Positions 52,974 through 62,188 of a DNA stretch of 64,000 nt are shown here, one piece after another. A model generated the notes under the pieces. The model was not told the DNA's origin and did not search any database. It saw nothing but the letters and a program-made list of their open reading frames with translations. Position 1 is the first letter of the stretch, and each line of letters begins with the position of its first letter. Source of the DNA: Solidesulfovibrio aerotolerans (lineage in GTDB: Bacteria; Desulfobacterota; Desulfovibrionia; Desulfovibrionales; Desulfovibrionaceae); contig NZ_WVUD01000007.1 in assembly GCF_009856865.1 (NCBI RefSeq), positions 62,001 through 126,000 of the forward strand. Reading direction: 5' to 3'. The translations under genes were made by a program, and so were the position numbers.

Positions 52974-53879
52974 TCAGGCCTTGGCCTTGGCCGCCTTTTT
53001 GGGGGCGCGGGCAGCTTTTCCGTCAAAGATCGAGCACCAGATAAACCCCTGGACATCGACCAGATCATGGGGGTTGAGCAATTCCCGTTTGGCCAGCTGG
53101 CTGGCGACGTAATCGACAAGCCGCAGCATGCGTTGGTAGCAGGCCCAGTTGGGACGGGTCGTGTAGCCGATATCAAACCCATAGGCCTGGGCGGCTTTTT
53201 GGATGTAGGTCGGCTTGATAAAGATATGCCGGCTGGGGTCGAGCAGATACAGAAAATAGGTGGCAATGGTCCATTTGCAGACGCCAAGCTCGTCAAGCAC
53301 TTCCACAAACCCGGTAAAGCGGGGGCCAAGCTCGCCTTCGCCGTAGAGCAGGATGTCCAGGGCCTTGGCAAAATGCTCTTTCTGGTCATCCCCTTTTTTG
53401 AACCCATCCGTCAAAGCCGTCTTCTCGTTTGGGAACACAAGGGTGGTCTTGGCGAGCAGCTTTTTGGCCAACAGGCACACGGCCTCATAGTCGCCGGCCC
53501 GCAGCAGGGCTTCCAGGGTTTCGCAGCCCAACTCGGCATGCAGGCTTCGTGACGCTTCGAGCCGGTAGGAGCGTTCCTCGGCGAGGTAGCGCTGGTCGTC
53601 GAAGCCTTCGGGGAACATCTTTAAAAAAGCTGCTTCAAGGTTGGGGAAGGAGACCGTCCCGTCAAGGGCCCGGTCCAGGTCGATCTTTTCAAGCACCGGA
53701 TGGCTTTCCGGGGCTTGGGCCGGAGTAAGAAAGTGGCGCTGCATCTTTTTTTCGCCTTCAAACTCGAAAAAAACGCGCACAGCGCCGCTTTCCAATAATT
53801 CTATCACTTTCCCGAGGCCCCACTGGGGGAGCTTTATATGGGTTACGTAGTCGCCGTTTTTAATAATCGTAGCAGTCAC
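52974..53879 (-). CDS. DUF3553 domain protein of unknown function
   Basis: 301 residues from GTG, preceded by ggggaggac. Residues 1-55 match the DUF3553 pattern (GDYVTHIKLPQWGLGKVIEL ... FFEFEGEKKMQRHF). The rest is a helical region (KTTLVFPNEKTALTDGFKKG, GVCKWTIATYFLYLLDPSRHIFIKP) and a Lys/Ala tail. It may bind nucleic acid; function not known. Downstream of cbiK by about 135 bp. Confidence 0.75.
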   Translation of the reverse strand: MTATIIKNGDYVTHIKLPQWGLGKVIELLESGAVRVFFEFEGEKKMQRHFLTPAQAPESHPVLEKIDLDRALDGTVSFPNLEAAFLKMFPEGFDDQRYLAEERSYRLEASRSLHAELGCETLEALLRAGDYEAVCLLAKKLLAKTTLVFPNEKTALTDGFKKGDDQKEHFAKALDILLYGEGELGPRFTGFVEVLDELGVCKWTIATYFLYLLDPSRHIFIKPTYIQKAAQAYGFDIGYTTRPNWACYQRMLRLVDYVASQLAKRELLNPHDLVDVQGFIWCSIFDGKAARAPKKAAKAKA

Positions 53880-54013
53880 AGTGTCCTCCCCTGTTTCTCT
53901 GGCCTCAATCGTCCGATTGCGCCGAGACGAGGGATGCGTTTCCCCAGCCCCCTGATTGTTGCGAGACCAGTGAGCGTCTCGAAATTTGGCTGCCGCAACG
54001 GCAGCGTGCAGCC

Positions 54014-54820
54014 TTAGCCCAAGCGGGCCATGGCCCGGTCCAGATGCTTTGCCCAGACAGCGGCAAAAGGCTCCATTTCGATCAGCCCGGCCGGTTGGCT
54101 TTGGCAGGCAACACCGGCCGCTTCCAACTGCCCGCGCCAGGAGTCGGGCCGCTCGCCGGCCAGATCGGAGCAGGCATGGGCTCCGGCCACGGTCAGAAAG
54201 GGCATGAGCCAGGCTTTTTCGACGCCGCACGCGGTCAGCCGGTCGCGGATATGGCCAATATCCAGGCACGGGGTACCGCGCTCCCGGGGCATGGCCCCCA
54301 AGGCAACCAGCGGGTCGCGCCGCCGCAGCCGTTCCCGCAGGGCCTCGTAAAATCCGGCTCCGGGCGGGGGCGCGCCATGCCCCATGAGCACCACGGCCTC
54401 GTCCGGTGTCCGCCCGGCCGGCAGGCTGTCCAGGACCGCCCCGGCCACCTGGTCCACGTCGGCCAGATCGGCCAATAGCGGCGCGCCCACCGACAAGGCC
54501 GTTCCGCCGCCGCCGGTTTGCAGCCAACGGCCCAGCCCCGCCAACAGCTCATGGTATTCCTCACCCGGCACCACATGCAAGGACTGTACGGCCACCCGGG
54601 TGATTCCGGCCTCCAAAAAGGCCGCCAAAACGTCGGACACCTGCCGCGCGCCGCCATAGGCGGCGGCGCTGCCATGCTTGCGGCCCACGGTGCGGGCAAT
54701 GGCCACGTCGGCCCCGGGATAGCGCGCGGCCACCGTGTCGCGAAAAACGGCCAAAGCCTTCATGGCCCCGGGATAGCGGGAACCGTGGGCAGCCAGGATG
54801 ATGCCGCAGGCGTGGTTCAA
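54014..54820 (-). CDS. cbiK: Sirohydrochlorin cobaltochelatase CbiK
   Basis: 268 residues from TTG that overlaps the ftsX stop (TTGA), with GGAG upstream. CbiK motifs: ILAAHGSRYPGAMKAL (His site), VQSLHVVPGEEYHELLAGL, VLMGHGAPPPG and WLMPFLTVAGAHACSDLAG. It inserts Co2+ or Fe2+ into sirohydrochlorin for B12 or siroheme. No signal peptide, so it resembles the cytosolic CbiKc of Desulfovibrio. Confidence 0.92.
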   Translation of the reverse strand: MNHACGIILAAHGSRYPGAMKALAVFRDTVAARYPGADVAIARTVGRKHGSAAAYGGARQVSDVLAAFLEAGITRVAVQSLHVVPGEEYHELLAGLGRWLQTGGGGTALSVGAPLLADLADVDQVAGAVLDSLPAGRTPDEAVVLMGHGAPPPGAGFYEALRERLRRRDPLVALGAMPRERGTPCLDIGHIRDRLTACGVEKAWLMPFLTVAGAHACSDLAGERPDSWRGQLEAAGVACQSQPAGLIEMEPFAAVWAKHLDRAMARLG

Positions 54821-55689
54821 GCGTTGGACTCCATGGCGGCGGCCAACCCGGCCAGGGCGGCGACCAGGGTCGGGCCGCCAATGAGCGCCAGCCACAGCCA
54901 GAGCGGCGGCGAGGCCATGTCCAGCCACAGCGGGGCAGCGCCCAAATTGCCGGCCACTTCCGACCAGACAAAGGCGAGCAGCGTCACCGCCAGCCCCGAG
55001 CCGAGAAAGCCGATGACGGCTGCGCCGCAGACCAGCGGCAGGCCGATAAACCATGGCGTGGCCCCGACCAGGCGCAGGATCTCAAGTTCCTCACGCCGGC
55101 GCAGCAAGGTCAGGCGCACGGTGTTGCCGACCACCAGCCCCACAAGCAAGGCCAGCAAAGCGGCCAACGGCAGGGCGGCCCGGGAACCGAGCAGCCCAAG
55201 GGTGCGCATGGCGTCGATGGCTACCGGATTGTAGCGCACCTCGGCCACGCCGTCGACGCCGGCCAAACGGGCATACGTTTCCCGGGCGAACCCTTCGTCC
55301 TCGCCGGGCAGGGCAAAGCCCAGCAGCATGGTATAGGGCAGGGGGTTTTCCCCGCCGGGCAGCGCGGGTTCGGCGTTGGCGCCGAGGCTGCCGCGCATGA
55401 CGGCCAGGGCCGTTTCAGGGCTAAACGCCTTGGCCTCGACCACCCCGGGCAGGGCGCGCATCCAGTCCATCTGCCGGGCGACCAGGGCCGGATCAGACCC
55501 TTTTTGCCAGTAGACCTGAAAACGCACCACGCCCTGGCTGCGGGCAAAGGCCCCGTCCAGGCCGATGCCGGCCAGGGCGAGCAGGCCGCACAGCAATACC
55601 GTGGCGCTCACGCCCAGGATGGTGCCCAGGTGGGCCCAGGGCCGCAGCAATACGGCCGCGATGCCGGAAAAAATCAGGCGCATGGTCAC
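54817..55689 (-). CDS. ftsX: Cell division ABC permease FtsX
   Basis: 290 residues. N-terminal helix (GIAAVLLRPWAHLGTILGVSATVLLCGLLAL), a periplasmic extracellular loop of about 110 residues, then three helices (ALPLAALLALLVGLVVGNTV and others). The start is GTG overlapping the ftsE stop; an ATG six bases on is equally possible. It partners FtsE to activate amidases at the divisome. Confidence 0.9.
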   Translation of the reverse strand: MTMRLIFSGIAAVLLRPWAHLGTILGVSATVLLCGLLALAGIGLDGAFARSQGVVRFQVYWQKGSDPALVARQMDWMRALPGVVEAKAFSPETALAVMRGSLGANAEPALPGGENPLPYTMLLGFALPGEDEGFARETYARLAGVDGVAEVRYNPVAIDAMRTLGLLGSRAALPLAALLALLVGLVVGNTVRLTLLRRREELEILRLVGATPWFIGLPLVCGAAVIGFLGSGLAVTLLAFVWSEVAGNLGAAPLWLDMASPPLWLWLALIGGPTLVAALAGLAAAMESNA

Positions 55690-56396
55690 GGGGTCGCCTC
55701 GGCTGCGGCGTCCGGGGCGGCGGCTTGGCCCACATCGAACCCGCCCGGGTCTGCCTCGCCGCCGCCAAGGGTAATGACCATGGCGTCGGGGGCGGCGGCC
55801 ACCAGGGCGCGGTTGTGGGTGGCCATGAGGATGGCGGTGCCGTGGGCGCTAAATTGCCGCAGGATGTCGAGCAGGCGCAGGGATAGTTCCCAGTCCAGGT
55901 TGCCGGTGGGCTCGTCGGCCAGCATGAGCCTGGGACCGGCCACCACGGCCCGGGCAATGGCCACGCGCTGCTGTTCGCCGCCGGCCAGCTCGGCGCACGG
56001 CCGGTGGGCCAGCTCGGTTAAGCGCAGTGCGGTCAAAATCGAAGCCACCCGACGCTCGATGCGGGCTTTGGGCGTGCCGCGAACGGTCAGCGGCAGGGCC
56101 ACGTTCTCGACCACGGTGCGTTCCGGCAGGATTTTAAAATCCTGAAAGACCACGGAAACATCCCGGCGCAACTGGTAGAGCTTGGACGGGCGCAGGGCGG
56201 CCAGATCATGCCCGGCCACCAAGGCCCGGCCGGTCTGCAGCGGCAGGCTGCCGTGGAGGATGCGCAAAAGCGTAGTCTTGCCCGAGCCGGACGGGCCGGT
56301 CAGAAAGGCAAAACCGCCCTTGTCGAGGGCAAAGGACAGATCGGAGAGCACCGCACGGTTGCCGAAGCGGTGGGACAGGCCATCTACGCGCAGCAT
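55686..56396 (-). CDS. ftsE: Cell division ATP-binding protein FtsE
   Basis: 236 residues from MLRVDGLSHRFG. Walker A TGPSGSGKTT, VFQDFKILPERTV, signature LAGGEQQRVAIARAV, Walker B LMLADEPTGNLD and switch MATHN. It drives FtsX. The C-terminal 15 residues are an Ala/Pro tail. Confidence 0.94.
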   Translation of the reverse strand: MLRVDGLSHRFGNRAVLSDLSFALDKGGFAFLTGPSGSGKTTLLRILHGSLPLQTGRALVAGHDLAALRPSKLYQLRRDVSVVFQDFKILPERTVVENVALPLTVRGTPKARIERRVASILTALRLTELAHRPCAELAGGEQQRVAIARAVVAGPRLMLADEPTGNLDWELSLRLLDILRQFSAHGTAILMATHNRALVAAAPDAMVITLGGGEADPGGFDVGQAAAPDAAAEATP

Positions 56397-56567
56397 GGCG
56401 GGGGCGCAGCCGCGCCAGGGCAGAAAATACGCATCACCCAACCCTTCTACACCAGGACGGGCCGGTTGGGAACAGGCTGGCCCGGCCTGCCGCCAGTCCG
56501 GCGGGGGCCGGCGGAGCCGTCGGGGCCGACGCGCCCGGTCCGGGCGGCGAGCGGTTTAATGCGGCCG

Positions 56568-58187
56568 TCAGTCTCCGGCGACGAGCAGCCGTCTGGCCAT
56601 CTCGGTCCCGGCCTCGCCGCCGCCGGCCATGCGGGCCAGTTCGGCAGCGATGGCGTCGCCGGCCAGACGCAGGCAGCGGGTGCTGGTCTGGCCGTCTTCC
56701 ACGGTTTTAACGACCTGGAAATGGCGGTCGGCCAGACTGGCCAGTTGGGGCCAGTGGCTGATCAGCAGAATCTGGGCGGTCTCGGACAGCTTTTTCACGT
56801 AGCTGCCCACGCTGGCCAGGGTCAGGCCGCCGATGCCGGCGTCGATCTCGTCAAAAATGAGCGTGGGGCCGCCGGGCTCGGCCGACAGCGACATGAGCGC
56901 CAGCAGGAAACGCGACAGTTCGCCGCCGGACGCAATCTTGTCCAGAGGCTGGGGTGGCTGGCCGGGGTTGGGCCGCCACAGGATGCGGGCCTTTTCCTCC
57001 ACCAGCGGGGTCAGATCGCAGGCCACCGGGGTGTAGGCGGTGGTGGCGACGAATTCAAAAATGACCCGGACGTCCTCGGAAAAGCCCAGGCCGCGCAGGA
57101 TCGCTTCCAGGGCGGCGGACAGGCTGGCGGCTGCAATGCGCCGGGCCGCCCCGAGCCGGGCCAGGCTCTCGGCCAGGGCCGCAACACCGGCCGCTTCCTC
57201 CCGGGCCAACTGCTTGCGACGCAAACCGCAATCGTCCAGAAAATCGAGATTTTCCTTAATGTCGCGGCCCAGGTCCACAATCTCGGCCAGGGTCTTTTTG
57301 AGCTTGCGGCGAAGGGTCGCCAGCTCAAAAAGCCGCTTTTCAATGCCTTCGCCGTCGTCGCCCGTGGCCTGGGCCGGTTTGCGGCGCAGGCGCACGCTCA
57401 GATCTTTGAGCTGATGGCGAAACGAGGCCACAGCCTCGGCGTCGGCTAAAAAATCGGGAAAAATCGCGCCGGCATGGAGCAGCTCCCGGTGCAGATCGGC
57501 CAGGGTGTCGAGGACTTTGGGCTGGCGTTCCAGGCACTCCAGGGATCGGTCCAGGGACTCGGCGGCCTTTCGCGACTCGTTAAGCGCCGCGCGGCGGCCG
57601 ATGAGTTCGTCCTCCTCGCCCGGTGTCGGATTGACCTTGGCGATTTCAGCGTGCTGGAATTCCAGGAATTGGCGTTTTTCTTCCAGTCCGGCGGCCTTGG
57701 CATCCAGGGCGCGGATGGCGGCGGCAATGTCGGCCAGCTCTTTGGCCAGCCGGTTTTTCTCGGCCAAAAGGGCCGGATCGGGCAGAAATCCGTCCAGGAG
57801 CGCGGCCTGAAAGGCAGGTTGCAGCAGTCGCCCCTGGCCGTGCTGGGAGACGTGCAGGAGCAATCTGGGCCGCAATGCGGCCAGGGTTTCGCGCGAGGCC
57901 AGAGCGTCGCCCACGTAGATGCGGCTGCGGCCGGTGTCGGCAGTCAGCTCCCGGCGCAGGATCAGGTCTTGGCCGTCCAGAACGAACAGCGCCTCGACCA
58001 CGGCCTTCTCGCACCCCGTGCGCACCAGATCGGTGTGCATCTTTTCGCCGGTAAGGAAATTGACTGCGGAAATAATGAAGCTTTTACCAGCCCCGGTCTC
58101 GCCGGTGAGCACGTTGAGCCCGGGGCCGAATTCCAGCTCCAGGTCGTCAATGAGGGCCAGATTTTTGATGCGGAGCATTTCGATCAT
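56568..58187 (-). CDS. recN: DNA repair protein RecN
   Basis: 539 residues from MIEMLRIKNLALIDDLEL; start at the first Met after the preceding gene's stop. SMC-like: Walker A LTGETGAGKSFI near 29-40, coiled coil through the middle, and C-terminal IASGGELSRFLLALM, TLIFDEIDAGIGG and LISHWPQLAS. Gathers double-strand break ends. It lies 11 bp after the permease gene. Confidence 0.95.
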   Translation of the reverse strand: MIEMLRIKNLALIDDLELEFGPGLNVLTGETGAGKSFIISAVNFLTGEKMHTDLVRTGCEKAVVEALFVLDGQDLILRRELTADTGRSRIYVGDALASRETLAALRPRLLLHVSQHGQGRLLQPAFQAALLDGFLPDPALLAEKNRLAKELADIAAAIRALDAKAAGLEEKRQFLEFQHAEIAKVNPTPGEEDELIGRRAALNESRKAAESLDRSLECLERQPKVLDTLADLHRELLHAGAIFPDFLADAEAVASFRHQLKDLSVRLRRKPAQATGDDGEGIEKRLFELATLRRKLKKTLAEIVDLGRDIKENLDFLDDCGLRRKQLAREEAAGVAALAESLARLGAARRIAAASLSAALEAILRGLGFSEDVRVIFEFVATTAYTPVACDLTPLVEEKARILWRPNPGQPPQPLDKIASGGELSRFLLALMSLSAEPGGPTLIFDEIDAGIGGLTLASVGSYVKKLSETAQILLISHWPQLASLADRHFQVVKTVEDGQTSTRCLRLAGDAIAAELARMAGGGEAGTEMARRLLVAGD

Positions 58188-58198
58188 GGTCGTATCGC

Positions 58199-59044
58199 CT
58201 ATTGCCGCAGCCTCGGGTCCAGGATGTCGCGCAGGCTTTCGCCGATGAGGTTGTAGCCGAGCACGGTGAACAGGATGGCCAGCCCGGGAAAGATCGACAG
58301 CCACGGGGCCACTTCCAGCACTTCCTTGCCTTCCATGAGCATGTTGCCCCAGCTTGGGGTAGGGGGCTGCACCCCCAGGCCCAGAAAACTGAGCGACGAT
58401 TCGGTGAGGATGGCCCCGGCCACGCCCAACGTCGCGGAAACCAGCACCGGCGCGGCGGCGTTGGGCAGGATATGGTACAGCAAAATCCCGGGCGCGCCCA
58501 TGCCCGACACCCGGGCGGCCAGAACGAAATCGCGCGAGCGAAGAGCCAGCGTCTCGGCCCGCACCAGCCGGGCCACGCCCATCCAGGAGGTCAGCCCGAT
58601 AACGGCCATGATGTTGGTCAGCGACGGGGTGAGAAAGGCAATGACGGCCAGGATCAGGAAAAACGAGGGAAAACACAGCATGACATCCACGCCGCGCATG
58701 ATGGCCTCATCGATCAATCCGCCAAAATAGCCGGAGCACAGCCCCAGGAACAGACCGATGGCCACCGATATGCCCACCGCCACGAACCCGACCCACAGCG
58801 ACACCCGGCCGCCGTAGAGCAGGCGCGCGAGCACGTCGCGGCCCAGGGCGTCCGTGCCGAGCAGATGGGCGCTTCCGGGCGGGGTCAGTATCGCGTTGAC
58901 ATCCAGGGCCAGGGGGTCAAAGGGCGCAAGAAAAGGCGCCAGCAAGGCGGCCACAGACACCGAGCCGACGATAAAAAGCCCGGCGGCCAGCATGCCGCCC
59001 CCGGGCAGGAAGCGGCGCAGATAGCGGGCCGGATTAAGCATCAT
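58199..59044 (-). CDS. Peptide/nickel-type ABC permease (DppC/OppC family)
   Basis: 281 residues from MMLNPARYLRRF. TM1 followed by the oligopeptide-permease motif HLLGTDALGRDVLARLLYGGR and the EAA-type loop AARVSGMGAPGILLYHILPN. Six helices. Overlaps the DppB-like gene by 11 bp. No binding protein or ATPase genes are adjacent, so those must be elsewhere. Confidence 0.9.
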   Translation of the reverse strand: MMLNPARYLRRFLPGGGMLAAGLFIVGSVSVAALLAPFLAPFDPLALDVNAILTPPGSAHLLGTDALGRDVLARLLYGGRVSLWVGFVAVGISVAIGLFLGLCSGYFGGLIDEAIMRGVDVMLCFPSFFLILAVIAFLTPSLTNIMAVIGLTSWMGVARLVRAETLALRSRDFVLAARVSGMGAPGILLYHILPNAAAPVLVSATLGVAGAILTESSLSFLGLGVQPPTPSWGNMLMEGKEVLEVAPWLSIFPGLAILFTVLGYNLIGESLRDILDPRLRQ

Positions 59045-60032
59045 CGCGCCCCCCGAGACGGATGCGGGGATCGGCCAGGGCGTAGCCGGCATCGGCCAGC
59101 AGATTGCCGGCCAGGGTCAGCACCGCGCCAAGGACCAGATTGCCCATAATCAGCGGATAATCCCGGGACATGACCGACTGGTAAAAGAGCTGCCCCAGGC
59201 CCGGCAGGGCGAAAATGGATTCGATGATGACCGAACCGCCAATGAGGCCCGGCACGGACAGCCCCAGGATGGTGATGACCGGGAGCAGGGCGTTTCGCAG
59301 GGCGTGCTTGTAGATGACCACGTATTCGGGCAGCCCCTTGGAACGGGCCGTCAGGATATAGTCCTGGCGCAACACCTCCAGCATGGCCGAGCGCATAAAC
59401 CGCGACATGCCGGCCAGGGAGCCGAAGGTGTAGATGAAAATGGGCAGCGTCAGATGCCGGGCCAGATCAACGGCTTTGCCCCACAGGTCAAGCCGGGCAA
59501 AATCCATGGAGGTCAGGCCCGAGATGGGCAGCCAGCCGAGGTATATGCCGAAAAAGAGCATGAGCAGCAGGGCCAGCCAGAAGCCGGGCATGGCAAAGCC
59601 GACGAAGACGAAGATTGTGGCGCAGCGGTCAAAAAGCCCGCCCTGGCGTCTGGCCGAGGCCACGCCAATGGGTATGGCAATGGCCAGGGTGAGCAGCAGC
59701 GAGACGACGTTCATGGAAAAAGTCAGGGGCAGGCGTTCGGTGATTTTGTCCCAGACCGGCCGATGGTCGCCGGAAAGGGAGTTGCCGAAATCGCAGCGCA
59801 CGAGTTTGCCGAGCCAGTCGAGGTATTGGACATGCAAGGGTCGGTCGAGGCCGTAAAGGGCTTGGAGGCGGGCGCGTGTTTCGGCGGTGGCCAGGGGATT
59901 GAGCGTGGTCTGCATGTCGGTGGGCGAGCCGGGCGCGAGATGGATGACGGCAAAGCTCACGCAGGTGATGCCGAAAAAGACGACGGCGACCCAGAGGGTT
60001 TTGAGCAGCACACGTTTGACCAGGGCGAGCAC
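59034..60032 (-). CDS. Peptide/nickel-type ABC permease (DppB/OppB family)
   Basis: 332 residues; GTG start with AAGGAGTG upstream. N-terminal helix LKTLWVAVVFFGITCVSFAVIHLAPGSP, YLDWLGKLVRCDFGNSL and the EAA loop ARSKGLPEYVVIYKHALRNALLPVI. First gene of the pair. Substrate may be peptides, nickel or others; not readable here. Confidence 0.9.
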   Translation of the reverse strand: MLALVKRVLLKTLWVAVVFFGITCVSFAVIHLAPGSPTDMQTTLNPLATAETRARLQALYGLDRPLHVQYLDWLGKLVRCDFGNSLSGDHRPVWDKITERLPLTFSMNVVSLLLTLAIAIPIGVASARRQGGLFDRCATIFVFVGFAMPGFWLALLLMLFFGIYLGWLPISGLTSMDFARLDLWGKAVDLARHLTLPIFIYTFGSLAGMSRFMRSAMLEVLRQDYILTARSKGLPEYVVIYKHALRNALLPVITILGLSVPGLIGGSVIIESIFALPGLGQLFYQSVMSRDYPLIMGNLVLGAVLTLAGNLLADAGYALADPRIRLGGRDDA

Positions 60033-60191
60033 GGTTTGGGCACTCCTTGCAGGGTGGCGCAGGGCGCGCGATCACAGGGGCGTTATGTACGGGAATTGGG
60101 GCTGGAAGGAAAGGGCCGTTAAAAAAAGTTGCGCGGGCCGAAATTTCCGATTGACTTTTTCCGGGCCAAGCGTAGAAACGGACCTCGCTGC

Positions 60192-60267
<76 letters not shown>

Positions 60268-60278
60268 CGAAGCATGCC

Positions 60279-60314
60279 AAGGGGTTACCTAGAAATAAGT
60301 GACCCCTTTTTCTT
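60279..60314 (+). terminator. Terminator after tRNA-Ala
   Basis: Stem aaggggttac with gtgacccctt (9 of 10 pairs) at 60279-60288 and 60299-60308, followed by ttttctt. Confidence 0.8.
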
Positions 60315-60416
60315 TACGGGGCCGCCAACGCGCGCCAACACTAGGGTGTGGCGGGTATGTACCAGGGCATAACCATTTGCCAGCCCACCTGTTAGACCAA
60401 GAAACTATTCCCCGGT

Positions 60417-60441
60417 CGCTTGAATTTTTTTCAAGAGGTCG
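60417..60441 (+). repeat. Near-copy of the tRNA-Ala anticodon arm
   Basis: 25 nt cgcttgaat-tttt-ttcaagaggtcg equals tRNA bases 60216-60240 at 21 of 25 positions; only ggca at the anticodon is replaced by tttt. A second dyad tcgcttg...caagcga at 60521-60543 has the same form. It may be an integrase site remnant. Confidence 0.7.
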
Positions 60442-60553
60442 CCCCCCCTCCGCCTCTTTCGCTCCTGTCAAAAATAATTTCCTGATTTTACTGATAGTTG
60501 CACAAGAAAAGAAACCACGGTCGCTTGTGGGATTTTCAAGCGATCCCCCCCAC

Positions 60554-60583
60554 TTTGGACATTTGGACATTTCGGGTGCATCC
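60554..60583. repeat. TTTGGACA-type direct repeat, copy 1
   Basis: tttggacatttggacattt then cgggtgcatcc. Further copies at 61889-61918 and 62095-62122 and a degenerate one near 62648. Confidence 0.7.
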
Positions 60584-60650
60584 CTTGAAAAAATTTGGTT
60601 CCGTTTCCTGCTGATGGAAATCTTGGCTGAGCCTGGTCCAGGAAAAGCCC

Positions 60651-61250
60651 CAGGAACTGGCTGAATAAGGCACAGGGGGTGGGAAATAACCGGGGCCGGT
60701 TGGCCTTCCTGGTTCTGTCCCGTGTCACCCACTGGTCCAAATGTCACCCTATGCGCCGGCGATTTGCAGATAAGTTTCTGAATTAATGAACCTTATCTGC
60801 TGGTGACAAATGTGACATTTCAAATATGGCCGCTGCAAAAATCAGATGCAGAAACTCTGGTTCGGCACCTCGCCGTCGGCATCGGAAGGCTGACCCTGAT
60901 GCAGGAAAAGTCGTAGGAACTGGCTGAATAAGGCACAGGGGCCACGATTTCTACCCGTCCCCCTTGGTCTTCCTGGGCTTGTCCCGTGTCGCCCACTGGA
61001 CCAAATGTCACCCTATGCGCCGGAATGATCGCGTTAATGCACTGAATTAATGAAATTTATCTGCTGGTGACAAATGTGAGATTTCAAATATGGTCGCTGC
61101 AAAAATCCTCGGTTAAAACCATTGCCCAGCACCTCACCGGCGGCATCGAAGACTGACCCTGATGCAGTGTTTGGCGCGGATACTGGCCGAATGAGGCATA
61201 GGGGCTGGGATTTTACCGGGGCTGGTTGGTTTTCCTGGGCCAGTCCCGTC
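60651..61250. repeat. Tandem repeat units of about 265 bp
   Basis: Units start at aggaactggctgaataagg (about 60651) and again at 60914, with a truncated third (atactggccgaatgagg, about 61179). Each contains ccaaatgtcaccctatgcgc and ggtgacaaatgtga. In unit 1 a stem gcagataag...cttatctgc is nested within aaatgtcac...gtgacattt. Role unknown. Confidence 0.75.
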
Positions 61251-61756
61251 CTCGTCCCCGGCCGCCGCCCCGGACACCCCCTGGATTCGCGCCCTACGCC
61301 CCCTTCCTGGGCCGTTCCCCTGGTGCTGGGGCCTTTGTCCCCCTGGGCCTTCCCCGCTCCAGGGTGGCCCTCCTAGGCTGAAAGCCCGATTTCCTTTGGG
61401 CTTGGGCCATCGTCAGGAAATGCGCACAAATAAATCTCATCGAACTTACTGAGCTTTTTTCCGCCTACCTGAATTAACTGCAGTTATTTCTAGTCGCCCT
61501 CGAAAATAGCACTAGACAGAGTTGCAGCCCGGCCCTATATCTTAGGCGTGTCCTTTGTGAAGGTTGTTTGCAATCTTAACGGAGGTAATGCCATTGGGTG
61601 AATTAACTGTCGGAGAGTTTCCCTCGCAGTAGAGCACTTGAAGGCCAGCAATTAATATAAACTGGCAAACTCCACGTGTGGTAAACACTAGCTCTACGTT
61701 CTTAGTCGAGGCCGTCACAACAACCCATTAGTCATTTATTACATCGCAACTTTACT

Positions 61757-61791
61757 GGCCCCGGCTTTTACAGTCGGGGCCTTTCTTTTTT
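61757..61791 (+). terminator. Strong rho-independent terminator
   Basis: ggccccg (61757-61763) with cggggcc (61775-61781), then tttctttttt. Nothing annotated precedes it on this strand, implying an unrecognised transcript from the 61.4-61.75 kb region. Confidence 0.8.
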
Positions 61792-61888
61792 GCATCGATA
61801 TGGCTGGCTAAGTGCGATTTTTGCTGCTTGGCGAGGCGAGAAACATCGACTTCATATAACTTTCTGATATTCCAGGTGAAAACCGGCA

Positions 61889-61918
61889 TTTGGACATTTG
61901 GACATTTGAAATGCATCC
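61889..61918. repeat. TTTGGACA-type direct repeat, copy 2
   Basis: tttggacatttggacattt then gaaatgcatcc, followed by an A-rich run. Confidence 0.7.
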
Positions 61919-62094
61919 TAAAAAAAATCTGAGTCCGAGGGCCAAATGCTCCTTGGGCCGCTTGCCCTGGACCTCCAGACTGAGCGGTGGCGGAGGCTTT
62001 GCCATAGGAACAGACCGAGTGAGCACTACGGCGAGGGGAAATTGCCCGGCCCCGCTGGTTTCCTGGTCCTGTCCTTTGGCTTTGCCACGGCCAG

Positions 62095-62122
62095 TTTGGA
62101 CATTTGGACATTTGAAATGCAT
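62095..62122. repeat. TTTGGACA-type direct repeat, copy 3
   Basis: Same core followed by gaaatgcatc and an A-rich run. It precedes the DUF488-like gene's 3' end. Confidence 0.7.
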
Positions 62123-62188
62123 CTCCAGAAAAAAATCGTCGTCAGCGAACATAGCAGCCGCCCTGCGTAACCTGGACGGCTCTACCGC

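Larger units (their letters stand above)
60268..62188. other. Non-coding repeat region beyond tRNA-Ala
   Basis: About 1.9 kb without a supported gene. It contains the tRNA terminator, a copy of the tRNA anticodon arm (60417-60441), a second similar dyad (60521-60543), tandem units of about 265 bp (60651-61250), three direct copies of tttggacatttggac, and a strong terminator at 61757. Short minus-strand frames starting MTFGPVGDTGQ are repeat-encoded and not considered genes. Confidence 0.7.

Noticed and set aside
60289-60747. Minus-strand frame beginning MTFGPVGDTGQ as a gene
   Set aside because: The same start recurs at 61011 because it is encoded by the tandem repeat; the frame crosses the tRNA-like dyads and has no family match.
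60651-61250. CRISPR array
   Set aside because: Units are about 265 bp and diverge along their full length; there are no short identical repeats with unique spacers and no cas genes.
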